Positions 6,137 through 7,119 of a DNA stretch of 7,119 bases are shown in pieces (position 1 is the stretch's first letter; every line of letters begins with the position of its first letter). The position numbers and the translations under genes are program-made. Source of the stretch: an uncultured Litorilinea sp. (GTDB lineage: Bacteria; Chloroflexota; Anaerolineae; Caldilineales; Caldilineaceae); contig CAMPHP010000147.1 of assembly GCA_946885925.1 (NCBI GenBank), positions 1 through 7,119 of the forward strand, given 5' to 3'. The notes under the pieces were generated by a model, which worked only from the letters and a program-made list of their open reading frames with translations, was not told the origin of the DNA and searched no databases.

Positions 6137-7119
6137 TGGCTTAAACCTCGTATCTCAAGAGTCACAGGTTGCGAAAGATCGAGTGTTACGCGTGCGGTTG
6201 AGGCTGTCACCAGCAGTGCTGGCTGGGGCCTGCCGTTGATATGTAATTGTGGAGAACGGCGTTGTGCGGGTGGAATTTCGATGTCGAAGGTAACATCGCG
6301 AAAGGTAACGGGTGATGGCACGTCTTGAAGCGAAATCTGTACAGCGCCATTCTCTGCGGTCACAATTTTAACACCTCGGCGGCAGAGAATATAGTCCGCC
6401 ACTTCCTCCACGGTTGCAGTCCACACTTCGCATCCGCCTACCTCGACAACAGCCTCCAGCCGTGCGCGGTGTTCGTGAATGTAGACATCTTTGCTTTCGT
6501 GCGGGATGTGCGGGGAAGGGCAGTGGCAGTAGTCAATGACCCAGGCGGACTGGCTGCGCGCCTGGGCTAAACGATGATAGGGTTCAAAGGCTGGAAAGAG
6601 AGGTTCCCAGCCTTGATGCAAGTTGGCAGCACGATTGAGGAACCATAGATTGCCATCCGGGGTGTTCACGTTGTCAGTCACCGACATGGCGCAGAGATAG
6701 TTATTCTCGATCAATGCCTCGGTAATTGTAGGCGTAAGGTTCACATTGCTGCCTGGTGCTGTATAGGCTGTGATGCGATGTCCGATGGCGTCTTCTAGTA
6801 CCTCTTTGGCTTGGCGGATTTCAAGATCCAAGTTCTCTTCGACCATGCCGTGGCTCCAGGAGTGATTGCCCACTCCCCAACCCATGTCGATCAGTTCGCG
6901 TAACTGGGCCCCATTCATGTGGTGATAGCCGTTGTAGCTAGATGCGCCGATTTGCCGCTCTACACCCATATGTCCCACGACCACTTCGACATGCCCTGGA
7001 ATGCCTAGTTCTTCGTGTACGGGAATGGTGTAGTCGTGGAGTTCAACCATTGCTTCATCATACGTCACCGTGTAGACCCAACGCTTGCCATGCTTCCACG
7101 TGGTGGGGGTAATCTGGAT
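6133..7119 (-). CDS. Polysaccharide deacetylase (NodB-fold)-like protein, 5'-partial
   Basis: The frame is open to the right edge. The GTG at 7068 lies inside a typical first beta strand (KRWVYTVTYDEA), so the gene starts beyond the window, probably by a few tens of residues. Three carbohydrate-esterase-4-like motifs are visible: TYDE (7065-7054, where TFDDG is usual), NHSWSH (6867-6850, the H-S/T-x-x-H metal site) and TAPGSN (about 6762-6745, like the R-x-P-x-G motif). Then come a Cys/His-rich DYCHCPSPHIPHE segment (about 6531-6496) and WTATVEEVADYI, common near the end of the NodB domain. The last ~80 residues look like a small beta-sandwich. No signal peptide can be judged. Metal-dependent N-deacetylation or related amide hydrolysis is the family role. 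The ATGA overlap with the nitrilase suggests joint action on a small amide, but this is inference. Confidence 0.82.
   Translation of the reverse strand: MQITPTTWKHGKRWVYTVTYDEAMVELHDYTIPVHEELGIPGHVEVVVGHMGVERQIGASSYNGYHHMNGAQLRELIDMGWGVGNHSWSHGMVEENLDLEIRQAKEVLEDAIGHRITAYTAPGSNVNLTPTITEALIENNYLCAMSVTDNVNTPDGNLWFLNRAANLHQGWEPLFPAFEPYHRLAQARSQSAWVIDYCHCPSPHIPHESKDVYIHEHRARLEAVVEVGGCEVWTATVEEVADYILCRRGVKIVTAENGAVQISLQDVPSPVTFRDVTFDIEIPPAQRRSPQLHINGRPQPALLVTASTARVTLDLSQPVTLEIRGLSQ

Noticed and set aside
7066..7068. GTG as the start of the deacetylase-like gene
   Set aside because: The frame stays open to the edge and the upstream residues form part of the expected first beta strand; no ribosome binding site precedes it.

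Overview
The window looks like an ordinary chromosomal segment of a bacterium with about 50-55% GC. Codon use, the PAS-rich histidine kinase paired with a LuxR-type regulator, and the low-complexity Gly/Asn/Ser insert in GltD would fit a Chloroflexota (Ktedonobacteria-like) genome. That placement is an impression from protein style; no 16S or other marker gene is present.

Left part (1-1325, + strand): the 3' part of gltD, the small (NADPH/FAD/Fe-S) subunit of glutamate synthase. Its first ~80-100 codons, and presumably gltB, lie outside the window. The protein carries an extra Gly/Asn/Ser/His-rich loop between two conserved blocks.

Middle left (1326-1906): a convergent small ORF on the - strand (1371-1607, unknown function), then about 300 bp without a convincing gene. 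That stretch holds a strong + strand intrinsic terminator (1802-1838) with no obvious gene of its own, and an 11-bp tandem repeat.

Centre (1907-4877, - strand): a two-component operon transcribed right to left. A cytoplasmic hybrid-type sensor kinase (divergent receiver, three PAS domains, HisKA_3 and HATPase) is followed by a NarL/FixJ response regulator. The ORFs overlap by 8 nt, so translation is probably coupled. The regulator's true start is internal to the longest ORF.

Intergenic 4878-5224: upstream region of the kinase, containing a perfect 13-bp-stem palindrome with a 4-nt loop, a 17-bp tandem repeat and short dyads.

Right part (5225-7119, - strand): an operon of a polysaccharide-deacetylase (NodB-fold)-like protein, cut by the window edge, followed by a nitrilase/carbon-nitrogen hydrolase. 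The two genes overlap by ATGA. The pairing of a deacetylase-fold enzyme with an amide/nitrile hydrolase is the most interesting functional hint here; its substrate cannot be read from sequence. I see no CRISPR array, tRNA, rRNA, transposase or phage gene.
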